64,000 bases of DNA, taken from Myxococcales bacterium. Its GTDB lineage: Bacteria; Myxococcota_A; Polyangia; Nannocystales; Nannocystaceae. Positions 1 through 7,906 of the stretch are shown in pieces (position 1 is the stretch's first letter; every line of letters begins with the position of its first letter). The stretch is from positions 372,001 through 436,000 of the forward strand of contig JACKDU010000009.1 in the NCBI GenBank assembly GCA_020633335.1. Direction: 5' to 3'. Below the pieces are notes generated by a model. That model worked only from the letters and a program-made list of their open reading frames with translations, had not been told where the DNA came from and did no database searches. A program made the translations under genes and the position numbers.

Positions 1-1964
1 CCCCAGGGGCGGAGCTGCTGGGCGACGGCCTCGCGGACGGCGGGGCTGCGATCGGCGACCACCGCGACCTTGCCGGCGAGCCAGGTCGCCTGCGGCTCGG
101 CGCGCTCCACCCCGGGCACGTAGGCGATCGTGAAGTGGAACTCGCTGCCGCGCCCGACCTCGCTCTCGACGCCGATCTCGCCGCCGAGGAGCTCGACGAG
201 GCGCCGGCAGATCGCCAGGCCCAGGCCGGTGCCGCCGAAGCGGCGGGTGGTCGACGCGTCGACCTGGGAGAAGGCCTGAAAGAGGCGGGCGCGGCGGTCC
301 TCGGGGATGCCGATGCCGCTGTCGCGGACGGCGAAGCGGATCGCCTCGCCGACCCGGCTGACGCGCACGCGGATGTCGCCCTGGGAGGTGAACTTGACCG
401 CGTTGCTGATCAGGTTGGCGAGGATCTGACGGAGGCGCGTCGGGTCGGAGGTGCAGAACTCCGGGCAACCGGGCTCGATCTCGTAGGCGAGGGCGATGTG
501 CTTGTCGGCGGCGGCCGAAGCGAAGAGGTCGAGGACCTCCTCGACGGTCGCGCGGAGGTCGACCTCGCCGCGCTCGATCTCCAGCTTGCCGGACTCGATC
601 TTGGAGAAGTCGAGGATGTCGCCGAGGACGCCGAGGAGCGCCTGCCCGGAGGTGCGGATGACCTCGGCGTACTCGCGCTGCTCCGGGCGCAGCGGCGAGT
701 CGAGGAGGAGGCTGGCCATGCCGATCACGCCGTTCATCGGCGTGCGGATCTCGTGGCTCATCGCCGCCAGGAACTCTGACTTCGCGCGCGAGGCCTCCTG
801 GGCCGCGCGGACGGCCGCGGCCGCCGCGGCGGTCGCCCGCTCCCGGGCCTGCACCCGGGCGATCTGGGCGCCGAGGGCAACCTGGCCGGCGGAGACGATC
901 GCCTCGACCCTGGCGCGGGCGACCGGTTGCGACGACATGAGCACGGCGCCGGCGGTGGCGCGGCCCTCGACGGCGACGGGGATGCCGAGGATCCGGCGAA
1001 TGCCGGCCGCGCGGGCGGTGTCCCAGCTCGGGTCGCGGTCCTCGTCGAGGTCGATCCAGACGAGCGACGGGCTGCGCTGGACCGCCTGGATCCACGGCGA
1101 GGCGTCGAGCGCCGCGAGCACGTCACCGATCTCGGCGCTGTCGAGCCCGGCGTCGCCGTCGCTGCGGATGTAGTGGAGGGCGGGGGATTCGTTGAGGAGC
1201 GCCAGGGCGACGTCGAAGCCGGTGGCCCGGCAGAGCGGCGCGAGGCAGGTGTGGATCATCTCGTCGCTGTCGACCGCCGCGTTGGCGGCGGAGGCGATGC
1301 TCGAGACCAGCTCGAGGGCGGCGCTCTTCTCGGCGAGCTCGGCCGCCCGCGCCGCGAGGGCCGCGCTGGCCTCGTCGCTCTGGAGGAGCGCGCGGCGCTT
1401 GGTGGTCTCGGAGAAGGTGACGACGGCCGCCAGGGTGAGCACCGAGACGACGCCGATCCACACCGCCAGGAGGGCCGGCGCCTCGACCCGGTCGAGCGCG
1501 CTGCGCATCGCCGAGCCCGGGACGAGGGCGTAGAGGGCGATGAGGACGGCGCTGCTGGCGGCCGCCCAGAAGGCGCCGGAGGCCCGGCCGGCGATCGCCA
1601 CCGCGAGGACCACGACGATCGTGTAGATGCTGACGAAGGGGGCGAGCACGCCGCCGCCGCGGACTACGCCGAAGGTCGCGCCGGCGAAGAGGAGCGCAGC
1701 GAGCCAGTTGCCGGCCCAGGTCGGCCCGCGGCGGCGCACCAGCGGCCAGGCGATGAGCGCGAGGAGGGCGGTCAGGAGGGTGTTGAAGACGCCGATGAAG
1801 CGCTCGTGGGGGGCCGCGACCACGGCGAGGAGGGCGGCGAGGGGCAGGCAGAGCGCGGCGATCGTCGCCGCGTAGCCGAGCGCCATGAGCGAGCGCCGAC
1901 GGGTGTCGATGTCGCCGAGCGTTTCCTGCGGGAGCCAGCGCTCGAGCGTGGCCAGGAGCCTCAT
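1..1964 (-). CDS. Hybrid histidine kinase (membrane, GAF-like; 3' part outside window)
   Basis: The reading frame opens at the ATG at 1964 and runs off the left edge (about 654 residues visible). Residues 27-170 contain about six hydrophobic segments, so the N-terminus is a membrane sensor. A GAF-like region (about 215-385) follows, then a short coiled coil. The HisKA box SHEIRTPMNGVIG places the phosphorylatable His at residue 404. HATPase_c motifs follow: NLISNAVKFT (N box), DSGIGIPEDR (G1) and GGTGLGLAI (G2). The last visible residues (KVAVVADRSP) look like the first strand of a receiver domain, hence the hybrid call. Input signal and partner are unknown; the window also holds a lone CheY-like regulator and an Hpt protein at 27.6-29.6 kb. 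Family is certain from the motifs; the C-terminal domain count is not visible. Confidence 0.93.
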   Translation of the reverse strand, partial: MRLLATLERWLPQETLGDIDTRRRSLMALGYAATIAALCLPLAALLAVVAAPHERFIGVFNTLLTALLALIAWPLVRRRGPTWAGNWLAALLFAGATFGVVRGGGVLAPFVSIYTIVVVLAVAIAGRASGAFWAAASSAVLIALYALVPGSAMRSALDRVEAPALLAVWIGVVSVLTLAAVVTFSETTKRRALLQSDEASAALAARAAELAEKSAALELVSSIASAANAAVDSDEMIHTCLAPLCRATGFDVALALLNESPALHYIRSDGDAGLDSAEIGDVLAALDASPWIQAVQRSPSLVWIDLDEDRDPSWDTARAAGIRRILGIPVAVEGRATAGAVLMSSQPVARARVEAIVSAGQVALGAQIARVQARERATAAAAAAVRAAQEASRAKSEFLAAMSHEIRTPMNGVIGMASLLLDSPLRPEQREYAEVIRTSGQALLGVLGDILDFSKIESGKLEIERGEVDLRATVEEVLDLFASAAADKHIALAYEIEPGCPEFCTSDPTRLRQILANLISNAVKFTSQGDIRVRVSRVGEAIRFAVRDSGIGIPEDRRARLFQAFSQVDASTTRRFGGTGLGLAICRRLVELLGGEIGVESEVGRGSEFHFTIAYVPGVERAEPQATWLAGKVAVVADRSPAVREAVAQQLRPW

Positions 1965-2376
1965 CGCCGAGTGATGAGAGCACACCGCTTCAGAGCGGCG
2001 CAACGACCGGGGTGAGGACGGGCGTCCGCGTCGGTAGACTTGAGATTCTGCGTCTTGACGCGAGGATATCAGCGCGCGGGGACGTGCCGCGCACCCGGCT
2101 CGCCGATGCGCCTCGCTCGGCCGCCGGCGGGCGCGGAGTTGTGGTCTCCGGACGGCTCGTCGGCGGCAGGACGCGCGAAGTCGACCGCGACGCCCGGGGG
2201 CCGTCAGGATCCGAATCGGACGCTGAGCTGGATCCCCTGCTTCGGCGAGCTCGGCGACGCAGCCCGCGATGTCACGATCGTCGCGCTTGGCCTCGATCAC
2301 CTCGCCGGTCGCGCCGGCGACCCAGAAGTGGATGATCACCTCGTCGCCGGACCGCGGGACGCTATCACGCGCGCCG
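1965..2376. other. Intergenic stretch between kinase and lipoprotein genes
   Basis: No intact gene is supported here. The part from 2225 to 2351 carries a decayed coding fragment (listed separately). The remainder has no consistent third-position G/C bias in any frame, although the minus-strand frame happens to stay open into the kinase start at 1964. Confidence 0.6.
2225..2351 (-). pseudogene. Decayed fragment of a TonB/AgmX-C-like lipoprotein paralogue
   Basis: On the minus strand, starting near 2351 with no start codon, about 38 codons with strict G/C third positions read GDEVIIHFWVAGATGEVIEA and then a Cys-containing stretch ending CVAELAEAG. This lines up with the intact neighbour at 2377-2790 (GELISLRGRIAGESGEILEL, then CAAEPL), sharing the AG-x-(S/T)-GE core and the C-x-AE motif. 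Past about 2235 the codon bias breaks down. The most economical reading is a tandem duplicate that lost both ends. The similarity is short, so the call is tentative. Confidence 0.45.
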
Positions 2377-2790
2377 TCACGGGAAGCGGATGCTGATCAT
2401 GAAGCCCTGCTCCGCCGCGGCGAAGCTCGGGAAGCGGACCTGCCGGAGGGGCTCGGCGGCGCAGCGCTCGAGCGCGCCGTCCTCGTGGGTGAGCTCGAGG
2501 ATCTCGCCGCTCTCGCCGGCGATCCGCCCGCGAAGCGAGATCAACTCGCCGCCGCGCGCGGGCGGCTTGCAGGCGCAGAGGACGTGGCTCTTCATCGCGT
2601 CGGTCGCGTCCTTGATCTCCTGCGCGCCGAGCTTCTCGGGCCGGGGATCGAGCGCGGGCGGCTCGCTCCGCGGCGGCTCGCCGCAGCGCTCGGCGGGCGC
2701 GGTCGCGGCGCCTGGGGACGAGGTGGAGGAGGAGCAGGCGAGGCAAGCTCCGAGGGCGAGGGCGGCGAGCCCGACGACGCGACGAGCCAT
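2377..2790 (-). CDS. Small lipoprotein with AgmX/TonB-C-like core
   Basis: The 137-residue product starts with MARRVVGLAALALGACLACS; a hydrophobic core followed by Cys is a lipobox, so an outer-membrane or periplasmic lipoprotein is expected. After a Ser/Pro/Ala linker, the C-terminal ~90 residues have an alternating pattern ending in RQVRFP and ISIRFP. This resembles the C-terminal domain of myxobacterial AgmX-type proteins (known to occur in gliding and secretion clusters), but no such cluster is nearby. Start chosen at the ATG directly before the signal peptide; a TACCAT hexamer ends 9 nt upstream. A decayed copy lies immediately downstream. Confidence 0.8.
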   Translation of the reverse strand: MARRVVGLAALALGACLACSSSTSSPGAATAPAERCGEPPRSEPPALDPRPEKLGAQEIKDATDAMKSHVLCACKPPARGGELISLRGRIAGESGEILELTHEDGALERCAAEPLRQVRFPSFAAAEQGFMISIRFP

Positions 2791-2799
2791 GACCTCGAC

Positions 2800-2808
2800 A
2801 TGGTACGC
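2800..2808 (-). promoter_or_regulatory. Candidate -10 element, lipoprotein gene at 2790
   Basis: Minus-strand GCGTACCAT; the TACCAT hexamer ends 9 nt before the ATG at 2790, the spacing seen at many genes in this window. Confidence 0.35.
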
Positions 2809-3010
2809 GCCGCGGAGGGGTCGATCACGAGGGGACGACACGCGAGGTCATGTTCGCGGTGCGCCGCGCTCCGGATCTCCAGGCGATGAGAATGCGACGC
2901 GATGTCGCATCTGTGGTCCTTCGACCGCAGCGTCGGCTCGCGCTGCGCCTCCTCGAGTGCGGCGCACGGTCGCATCCGGACGCGTTCGTGTTGGCAAGGG
3001 CGCGGTCTTG

Positions 3011-3019
3011 GATACTTTT
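3011..3019 (+). promoter_or_regulatory. Candidate -10 element, MbnP-like gene
   Basis: GATACTTTT (GATACT/TACTTT) ends 7 nt before the ATG at 3027. It fits the short promoter-to-start spacing seen elsewhere in the window. Confidence 0.4.
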
Positions 3020-3026
3020 CACCCCG

Positions 3027-3932
3027 ATGACTTTCTTCCTGAGCACCCGCCCTCTCGCCCCCCTCGCTGCCCTCGCCCTCGCGCCGCTCCTCGTCGTCGC
3101 CTGTACCGACGGTCAGGAGTCGACCGATAGCGACACCAGCGACACCACCGACACCGGGGCGGACGAGCGCCACATCGAGATCAAGCTCGCCGCCGTGGTC
3201 GGCGACGCGCCCTTCGCCTGCGGCACCGAGTTCTCGGACCTCGGGACCACCGCCGCCAGCGCGACCTTCAATGACGCGCGCTTCTACGTCCACGACGTCG
3301 CGGTCGTCGACGCGGAGGGGACGCGGACCCAGGTGATGCTCCACGACAGCGAGTGGCAGTCGCAGGGCGTCGCGCTCCTCGACTTCGAGGACGCGAGCGG
3401 CGAGTGCATGGGCACCGCCGAGACCAACACCTCGCTGAGCGGGATGATCCCGGCGGACGTGGTGCCGACGGCCGTCGAGTTCACCCTCGGCGTGCCGGAG
3501 GATCTCAACCACCTCGACTCGGCGGCCGCCGCGAGCCCGCTCAACCTGCCGGCGATGTACTGGAGCTGGATGGGCGGCTACAAGTTCATGAAGGTCGACC
3601 TGGCGCCGACCGCCGGCCCCTCCTTCGTCTTCCACCTCGGCTCGACGATGTGCAGCGGCGACTCGGCCTCGGGCTACTCCTGCATGTACGGGCACCGGGT
3701 GACGATCCGCGTCGAGCTCGATCCGGACGCCGACACCCTCCTCTTCGACCTCGGGGCGCTCCTCGCCGGCTCCGATCTCACGACCGCCAACGACCCGATG
3801 GTCGACCCGGTCGACGGCTGCATGTCCGGCGCGATGGACCCCGAGTGCCCGGCGATCTTCGCCCCCCTCGGCCTCGAGGTGACGAGCAACGACACCCACC
3901 CGGAGTCGCAGACCGTCTTCCGCAAGATGTAG
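3027..3932 (+). CDS. MbnP-like copper-binding family lipoprotein
   Basis: A 301-residue secreted protein: hydrophobic signal peptide with lipobox LLVVAC (Cys26), then an acidic Asp/Thr/Ser linker, then a beta-rich domain with family hallmarks: FSDLG-type N-terminal strand, ARFYVHDV, VALLDFED, and MYWSWMGGYKFMKVDL in the centre. These match the MbnP family, first known from methanobactin operons and widespread in myxobacteria; members are periplasmic and bind copper. Its usual partner, the diheme enzyme MbnH, is not encoded next to it. Five or more Cys (for example CGTEF, GECMG, MCSGD, GCMSG) could form disulphides. GATACTTTT ending 7 nt before the ATG is a plausible promoter. Copper binding is inferred from the family. 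Confidence 0.85.
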   Translation: MTFFLSTRPLAPLAALALAPLLVVACTDGQESTDSDTSDTTDTGADERHIEIKLAAVVGDAPFACGTEFSDLGTTAASATFNDARFYVHDVAVVDAEGTRTQVMLHDSEWQSQGVALLDFEDASGECMGTAETNTSLSGMIPADVVPTAVEFTLGVPEDLNHLDSAAAASPLNLPAMYWSWMGGYKFMKVDLAPTAGPSFVFHLGSTMCSGDSASGYSCMYGHRVTIRVELDPDADTLLFDLGALLAGSDLTTANDPMVDPVDGCMSGAMDPECPAIFAPLGLEVTSNDTHPESQTVFRKM

Positions 3933-3966
3933 GAGGACGTGGCCCGCGAAGCCGGCGGCGTCGCGC

Positions 3967-4779
3967 TCAGCGCCCGACGTCGCCCGGGTGGCGCACGCTG
4001 AAGGTCGCGTTCGGGAAGACCCGCCGGAGCTCGTCCTCGCTCGCGCCGAAGCGGGCCTGCGCGCGTTCGACCCGCCTCACCGACGGCATCACGACGTTCC
4101 CGGGGAGGGCGATCTGCCGCCACTTGTCGACGAAGGCGAGGGTCTCGAGCGCGCGCAGCTCCCCGAAGACCTCGGGGAGGCGGCCGAAGATCGGCGCCGG
4201 CGAGCCGGTGCTGTGGGGCTCGCCGAGGGTCAGCGACGCGAGGGCCGGGAGGTCGGCGAGGATCGCGAAGAGCTCCTCCAGCGGCTGCGTGAAGTGCGGG
4301 TTGAAGTGCGCCGGGCGCTCCCAGTCCTGGACGTAGTGGTGGTGGAGGATCAGCGTGAGCTCGCGGAGCTCGGTGAGCGCGCGGAGGCCCTCCGGCAGCC
4401 CGCAGAGGTGGTGCGACTCGATCGAGAGGGCGCGGAGGCGGTTGAGCTTGGCGATGCTCCGCGGCAGCGAGGTGAGGGAGAAGGTGTCGAGGTGGAGGCT
4501 GCGGAGGCGCGTCAACTCGGCGATCGCGGAGGGGAGCCCGGGGAGCAGGGGGTCGACGATCGTCAGGTGCTGGAGGCCGCGGAGCTCGGCGATCGCCGGG
4601 GGGAGGGCGCGGACGCGGGATCGCAGGTGGAGGCTCTTGAGGCCGCGGGCGTCGCGGAGGGCGGCCAACGCGGCCGCGAGGGCGTCGATGTCGACGCCTG
4701 ACGCGTTCACCTCGAGCGCGTCGGCGTCGGCGAGGGCGGCGGGGTCGAGGGGGCCATGGTCGAGGTCGACGACCTGCAT
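3967..4779 (-). CDS. Leucine-rich repeat protein
   Basis: 270 residues, no signal peptide. From about residue 25 to 230 it is a run of roughly seven LRR units with the pattern L-x-x-L-x-L-x-x-x-x-L-x-x-L-P-x-x-I/L, for example LTSLPRSIAKLNRLRALSIE and LCGLPEGLRALTELRELTLI. This is the bacterial/plant-type LRR also found in Ras-of-complex proteins. The N-terminus begins MQVVDLDHGPLDPAAL and the C-terminus (about 230-270) leaves the repeat pattern. LRR proteins are binding scaffolds; the partner is unknown. Start is the ATG at 4779, with ACGTAGAAT ending 7 nt upstream. It is convergent with the MbnP-like gene. Confidence 0.85.
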   Translation of the reverse strand: MQVVDLDHGPLDPAALADADALEVNASGVDIDALAAALAALRDARGLKSLHLRSRVRALPPAIAELRGLQHLTIVDPLLPGLPSAIAELTRLRSLHLDTFSLTSLPRSIAKLNRLRALSIESHHLCGLPEGLRALTELRELTLILHHHYVQDWERPAHFNPHFTQPLEELFAILADLPALASLTLGEPHSTGSPAPIFGRLPEVFGELRALETLAFVDKWRQIALPGNVVMPSVRRVERAQARFGASEDELRRVFPNATFSVRHPGDVGR

Positions 4780-4786
4780 CGCGGTG

Positions 4787-4795
4787 ATTCTACGT
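4787..4795 (-). promoter_or_regulatory. Extended -10 element, LRR gene
   Basis: Minus-strand ACGTAGAAT contains a near-consensus TAGAAT hexamer ending 7 nt before the ATG at 4779, implying a transcript with almost no leader. Confidence 0.5.
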
Positions 4796-4947
4796 GAGGA
4801 CGCCTCCGCGGGCGGGGGGCGCCGACCCTGCGGTCTCTGCCGGGCCTCCTGCTGATCCTGCCGACACAAGCCCGCAACGGCGAGGAGGTTCTCCGAGGAT
4901 TATTGGTGAATTTCCCCTGGAGCGATCGCTGCAACCAAGCTCGGGCG

Positions 4948-4953
4948 AAGGAG
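4948..4953 (+). promoter_or_regulatory. Shine-Dalgarno site deciding the start at 4960
   Basis: AAGGAG with 6 nt to the ATG. It rules out the in-frame codon at 4903 and marks this as a leadered mRNA, unlike most genes here. Confidence 0.6.
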
Positions 4954-4959
4954 AGAGCC

Positions 4960-5334
4960 ATGCGCGGAGTCACCGTCGTGTTCACCATCGCCGCCCTCGC
5001 TCAGCTCGCGGCGTCCCTCGCCGTGGCTGCGCCGCCTGCCGGCCCGAGGCCGCCGCAGGAGGCGATCGACGCCTGCGCGCAGGCGAACCAGGGCGACGCC
5101 TGCTCCTTCGCCGGCCCCCGCGGGTCGGTCTCCGGGACCTGCGGCCAGCCTCCCCAGGCCCAGGGGCTCGTCTGTATGCCGGCCGGTCCGCCGCCGCCTC
5201 CCCCGGCGGCGACCGACGCCTGCGCAGGCGCCAGCGAGGGGGCGGCCTGCTCCTTCGAGGGTCAGGGTGGCGCGCTCTCCGGGACCTGCGTCGCCACCCC
5301 AGGCGGCCAGGGGCTGGTCTGCGCGCCCGCCTGA
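4960..5334 (+). CDS. Secreted Cys-rich protein with two repeats
   Basis: 124 residues. The N-terminus is a Sec signal peptide (hydrophobic VVFTIAALAQLAASLAVAA, cleavage after AVAA). The mature part is two copies of a ~38-residue module, DAC-x5-G-x-x-C-x-F-x5-G-x3-GTC-x7-GLVC-x-P, joined by a Gly/Pro-rich linker; four Cys per module suggest two disulphides each. The start is well supported: AAGGAG lies 6 nt before the ATG at 4960, one of the clearest Shine-Dalgarno sites in the window. Such modules are common in myxobacterial secreted proteins; no function is known. Confidence 0.85.
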   Translation: MRGVTVVFTIAALAQLAASLAVAAPPAGPRPPQEAIDACAQANQGDACSFAGPRGSVSGTCGQPPQAQGLVCMPAGPPPPPPAATDACAGASEGAACSFEGQGGALSGTCVATPGGQGLVCAPA

Positions 5335-5383
5335 GGCCGCGGCCTCTCTCTCCCCACCCCTTGAACGAGACGATCTAGAAGCC

Positions 5384-7027
5384 ATGCGAATCACCACACT
5401 CTCCCCGATCCTGACCCTCTGCCTCCCCCTCGTCGTCGGCTGCGCCGGCGACGACGCCGGCTCGACCAGCGACACCGACGCGGCCTCGAGCAGCGGCGCG
5501 TCGACGACCGGATCCAGCGGATCCACGGGTGGGGGTGGGAGCGAGAGCTCGAGCGGCGGCGGCTCGAGCGGCGGCGAGAGCGACGGGGCGACCACCGGCG
5601 GCGACGCCTGGCAGCCGGCTGCCTGCTTTGATCACTGGGAGCTGATGGCCGAGCTCTACCCCGAGGCCGGCGCGCTCGGCCCCTGCGTCGACGTCCCGGG
5701 CGGCGAGGCGGTGGTCCGCTCGCTCCTGGTCCTCGACGGGGTGACGATCGACAACAACGGCCAGACGATGAGCCCCTGCGTCGAGGCCCGCTGCGACGGC
5801 GACTATGCCTATATCGGCACCAACTCGCTCCCCCACTACGACTTCGTCCAGACCACGCCGAATGCGCTGGTCGAGAACGACGTGATCGTCCGGATCCCGC
5901 TGGCGCCGGCGGCGATCCCCGGGAACGCCGACGCCGATCCCGTGAGCGTCCACAATGGATGCAGCGACGCCTATGATCAATACCTGCAGAACTCGGCGCA
6001 GGCGACCACCCGCGAGCCCGGCCTCCTCTGCATGTTCAACGCGAACGACAAGGCCTATTTCCAGGAGACCCTGGAGTCGGGCGACACCGTCACCTATGGC
6101 AAGATCGCCTGCCTCGGCCGCACCGGCCTGGTGACCAACGGCTCGCCGGTCTTCGGGCCGAATGAGGCGACGATCCCCGACCCCTACGGCTCGCCGCTCT
6201 TCTACATGCCCGACGTCGCCGGCGAGCCCTACCTCGGCGACGACCTGATGGGCGGGGCCGCGCTCGACCTCTGCGGGGGCCACACGGCGGCGAGCATGCA
6301 CTACCACGGGGTCAACGAGGCCTGCTTCGAGCAGGACGCCGACGGCACCCCGGCGAAGAGCTACGTCACCGCCTCCCAGGCCTGGGACATGGCGGCGATG
6401 CTCGACGGCGAGTGCGTCGCCGAGTCGGGGATCGTCGGCTGGAGCCTCGACGGCTACCCGATCAAGGGGCCCTGCGTGTGCCTGAGCCGCGACGGCCAGG
6501 GCAATTGCACGGCGCTCAAGCGGGCGCGCTCGTCGTGGGTCTACGCCGGCCTCGGCGCCTGGGGGAACGACCCCCAGGAGGACGCGGCCCTCGGGATCGA
6601 GGGGAGCGCATGCACGGAGGACGTCGAGTGCTGCGGCGGGGACGTCAACGGCTGCGACTTCCGCTGCTCCTTCGTCTCGGTCGAGGGCGGCGGCGAGGGC
6701 TCGGAGATCGCCAAGGTCTGCACGCTCCTCGACTACTCGTGGTGCTCCCATGATTTCGTCGATCGCTCGACCAACCCGGGCGGCGCGGGCTTCGTCTACC
6801 TCGATCGCTGCAACGGGGTCGAGGGCGCGGACGGCTACGCCTATCACACGACCGCGTCGTTCCCCTACATCAACGCCTGCTACCGCGGTGAGCCGGTCGA
6901 CGTCGAGGTGATGGGCGGCGGCGGCGGGATGGACCCGCCGAAGTGCATGCCCGGGCAGATGATGTGCTGCGGCGACGGCTTCTGCGGCGGCCCCGAGACC
7001 CCGCAGAATTGCCCGGAGGACTGCTGA
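5384..7027 (+). CDS. YHYH-domain lipoprotein
   Basis: 547 residues. Lipobox LVVGC (Cys20) is followed by a long Ser/Gly/Thr/Glu linker (about 22-78). The body carries the YHYH domain: the motif MHYHG lies in CGGHTAASMHYHGVNEAC, followed by GIVGWSLDGYPIKGP, the conserved FDGYPIYGP-like box of this family. The C-terminus is Cys-rich (CMPGQMMCCGDGFCGGPE and CPEDC). YHYH proteins are secreted and of unknown biochemistry. The stop codon overlaps the next ATG (ATGA-type overlap at 7025-7029), so it is translationally coupled to the lipoprotein downstream. Confidence 0.9.
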   Translation: MRITTLSPILTLCLPLVVGCAGDDAGSTSDTDAASSSGASTTGSSGSTGGGGSESSSGGGSSGGESDGATTGGDAWQPAACFDHWELMAELYPEAGALGPCVDVPGGEAVVRSLLVLDGVTIDNNGQTMSPCVEARCDGDYAYIGTNSLPHYDFVQTTPNALVENDVIVRIPLAPAAIPGNADADPVSVHNGCSDAYDQYLQNSAQATTREPGLLCMFNANDKAYFQETLESGDTVTYGKIACLGRTGLVTNGSPVFGPNEATIPDPYGSPLFYMPDVAGEPYLGDDLMGGAALDLCGGHTAASMHYHGVNEACFEQDADGTPAKSYVTASQAWDMAAMLDGECVAESGIVGWSLDGYPIKGPCVCLSRDGQGNCTALKRARSSWVYAGLGAWGNDPQEDAALGIEGSACTEDVECCGGDVNGCDFRCSFVSVEGGGEGSEIAKVCTLLDYSWCSHDFVDRSTNPGGAGFVYLDRCNGVEGADGYAYHTTASFPYINACYRGEPVDVEVMGGGGGMDPPKCMPGQMMCCGDGFCGGPETPQNCPEDC

Positions 7028-7893
7028 TGGCCCGCACCGCGGCGCTCGGGCTCGGGCTCGGGCTCCTCCTCGCGGGCTGCGATCCCGGCGACGGCGAGCC
7101 GCTCGCGGGCGACGACGCGGGCGAGGTCGCGACCCCGGCGCTCGCGGGCGGGCTCGTCGACGCCGATCGCGGGGGGCCGCCCTCGCCCCTCGATCCGGGC
7201 CGCGACGGCGTCGTCGCCTACGTCCTCGAGTGGTCGTGGGAGGGCGCGCGCGAGGAGGAGGGCGCCTGGGTCTTCGAGACCGATCTCGGCTACACGATCG
7301 GCATCGAGGCCGCGTACGTGGCGACGGCGATGGTGGCGATGGTCCCCTGCGACGCGTCGAGCTCGGGCGCCTCGCGCGAGGGCGAGAGCTTCGCGGCGGT
7401 CGACGTCGACGGCACGGGAGCGCGGGTCCACGACGGGACCAGCGACTCCTCGGCGGCCGTCGGCGCGCTCGTCGAGGTGATCCACGACGCCCCGGTCGCG
7501 CTCTTCGGCGCCGGCCTGGCGAGCGGGAACCCCTACTGCGGGCTCCACATCCTGAGCGCGCCGCTCGACGCCGAGGCCGATGACGGCGCGGTCTTCGACA
7601 ACGAGAGCGCGCGCTTCGTCGGCTGGTGGAGCGCGCCCGACGATCCCGAGAAACATGTCCTTGAGGCCAGTATCAACCTCCAGCGGGGGAGCGTCCGCCC
7701 CCTCGACGCCTGGTCGGCGTGGCCGGAGGCGGTGGAGATCCCGAGCTTCGCGGCCGCGGCGATGACGATCACCCGCTACCCGGCGCGGGCCTTCGACGGG
7801 ATCGAGATCGAGGCCCTGAGCCCGGCCGAGCTCGCCTACGAGGCGCTGGCCGGGCTCGTCCAGGGGGCCCGGGTCGAGGTCGCGCTCCCCTGA
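7027..7893 (+). CDS. Lipoprotein of unknown function, coupled to YHYH gene
   Basis: 288 residues starting MARTAALGLGLGLLLAGCDP; LLAGC is a lipobox. The ATG overlaps the stop of the YHYH gene, so the two are one operon and probably act together. The body (about 50-280) is mixed alpha/beta with only three or four Cys (PCDAS, YCGLH) and no motif I recognise. The region around EVIHDAPVALFGAGLASGNPY looks like a conserved core. Surface or periplasmic location is inferred from the signal peptide only. Confidence 0.8.
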   Translation: MARTAALGLGLGLLLAGCDPGDGEPLAGDDAGEVATPALAGGLVDADRGGPPSPLDPGRDGVVAYVLEWSWEGAREEEGAWVFETDLGYTIGIEAAYVATAMVAMVPCDASSSGASREGESFAAVDVDGTGARVHDGTSDSSAAVGALVEVIHDAPVALFGAGLASGNPYCGLHILSAPLDAEADDGAVFDNESARFVGWWSAPDDPEKHVLEASINLQRGSVRPLDAWSAWPEAVEIPSFAAAAMTITRYPARAFDGIEIEALSPAELAYEALAGLVQGARVEVALP

Positions 7894-7906
7894 TCCGCGC
7901 AGGCGC

